The translations under genes were made by a program, and so were the position numbers. From positions 2,148,156 to 2,212,155 of the forward strand of contig CP104974.1 of assembly GCA_025452255.1 (NCBI GenBank): a stretch of DNA of 64,000 nucleotides, in the 5' to 3' direction. The notes under the pieces are model-generated. The model made no database searches. It saw nothing but the letters and a program-made list of their open reading frames with translations, and was not told the DNA's origin. Positions 63,362 to 64,000 of this stretch are shown piece after piece (positions within the stretch are counted from its first letter, which is position 1; every line of letters starts with the position of its first letter). Source of the stretch: Devosia sp. A8/3-2 (GTDB lineage: Bacteria > Pseudomonadota > Alphaproteobacteria > Rhizobiales > Devosiaceae).

Positions 63362-63762
63362 ATGGATGGCCCAGCGGTTTCCCGCGTTCTGACAGCGCCA
63401 CCCCTGTCCCGGTTCTGCGCCGGGCGCGCCCCATCGATCTGGTGCATCTGGCCAAGCAATGCACGGGCGATGCAGCGCTGGAACACGAAGTGCTGCGCCT
63501 CTTCGACACCACGATCAAAATCTATCTCGCGCGCCTGCTGGCTGCGACGGCTCCCGACCAGTGCTGTTTACCCTTCACACGATCAAAGGCGCCGCCGGCA
63601 GTGGGCGCCTTCACCATTGCCGACTCGGCCAAGGCGATGGAGGCGGATGCCGGGGCAGGACGGGCCATCAATTCCGAACAGATCGAAGACCTCAAAATGG
63701 CGGTGGAGGAAGTCAGCGTGTTCATTGCCGACGTGCTGAGCAAGGATTTGAGCTGGGAGTAG
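63362..63762 (+). CDS. Hpt (histidine phosphotransfer) domain protein
   Basis: About 133 residues. [24 protein letters not shown] is the first helices of an Hpt domain; the phosphorylated His is in LHTIKGAA, then [20 protein letters not shown] and [16 protein letters not shown] complete the four-helix bundle. Breaks near 63410 and near 63560-63600 separate these parts. ATG 63362 is 4 nt after AAGGAG. It is divergent from the GPR-like gene and could be part of a phosphorelay, perhaps linked to cell-cycle control; the partner is not in the window. Confidence 0.75.
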
Positions 63763-63871
63763 GGGGCTAAAACACCCCCATTTGACCACCACCCTTGCCT
63801 TCCCCTATAGAGCGCCCAATATTTGTTGCGCTTCGCAGCCCGCCGCGCCGGGCGCCCAAAGGCAAGTTTCC

Positions 63872-64000
63872 ATGAGCATGTCCCTCGCCGCCGAGACACC
63901 GTCTCGCGCCATCACTGAGCCCTATCGCACCCGCCGGACCTTTGCGATCATCTCGCACCCGGACGCGGGCAAGACCACGCTGACCGAGCGGCTACTTGCC
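63872..64000 (+). CDS. prfC: peptide chain release factor 3 (partial, runs off the window)
   Basis: 43 codons are visible. [22 protein letters not shown] is the GTP-binding G1 motif with HPDAGKTT, specific to RF3, which recycles RF1/RF2 after termination. The ATG is 13-14 nt after AAAGGC. The rest of the gene lies beyond 64000. Confidence 0.93.
   Translation, partial: MSMSLAAETPSRAITEPYRTRRTFAIISHPDAGKTTLTERLLA

Overview
The window is about 62-65% GC by eye and carries genes typical of a Hyphomicrobiales (Rhizobiales) alphaproteobacterium. The strongest pointers are a ~1790-residue homologue of the polar-growth scaffold GPR/RgsE, a PlcP/Agt-like phospholipid-remodelling pair, FrcBCA-style sugar transport and several ROK proteins. 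A Devosia-like genome would fit, but the genus is inferred from gene content only.

Layout. 374-734: tRNA-Gln(TTG) on minus, then tRNA-Pro(CGG) with a terminator. 1261-13687: a polysaccharide locus with a UDP-glucuronate decarboxylase-like epimerase, an ABC-2 export pair (Wzm/Wzt type), six family-2 glycosyltransferases (one fused to a methyltransferase), a NodB-type deacetylase, a Gfo/Idh/MocA oxidoreductase and an SDR epimerase, mostly joined by ATGA overlaps. 14667-18097: a ROK kinase/P-loop kinase fusion with a LacD-type aldolase, divergent from a SorC-type regulator. 18563-28307: an SBP-permease-ATPase sugar importer, LacI and ROK repressors, and a catabolic operon (oxidoreductase, isomerase, hydrolase, epimerase-ROK kinase fusion). 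28436-33789: two SDRs and a GMC oxidoreductase, facing a PfkB kinase-KbaZ pair that suggests polyol/tagatose use. 34064-42205: TetR, IlvC, NUDIX, GFA, UPF0303, PhzF, a leucine-rich leader peptide before LeuA, GNAT and a HisC-type aminotransferase. 42453-52939: a small unknown gene, MscS, tRNA-Lys(CTT), GT8, cold-shock protein, TerC, FemAB-like protein, Wzx-like flippase, GNAT, acetyl-CoA synthetase and a GH3 hexosaminidase. 53077-57516: PlcP-like phosphoesterase, Agt-like glycosyltransferase and two tandem MFS transporters. 57639-63008: the GPR/RgsE homologue. 63362-64000: Hpt protein and the start of prfC.

Sequence quality dominates the reading of the window. Most genes, including ilvC, leuA and acs, carry one or more frameshifts, so they are annotated as full-span genes interrupted by probable sequence errors, not as pseudogenes. 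The indels are not random: at least 14 are CGAA read as CAGAA (on either strand), a second group falls in CCWGG motifs, and many of the rest are one-base homopolymer losses. This looks like long-read consensus error, perhaps driven by base modification.

The most interesting biology is the set of fusions (two kinase fusions in sugar catabolism and a glycosyltransferase-methyltransferase beside a Wzt exporter), the candidate leucine attenuator, and the hendecad-repeat GPR homologue.
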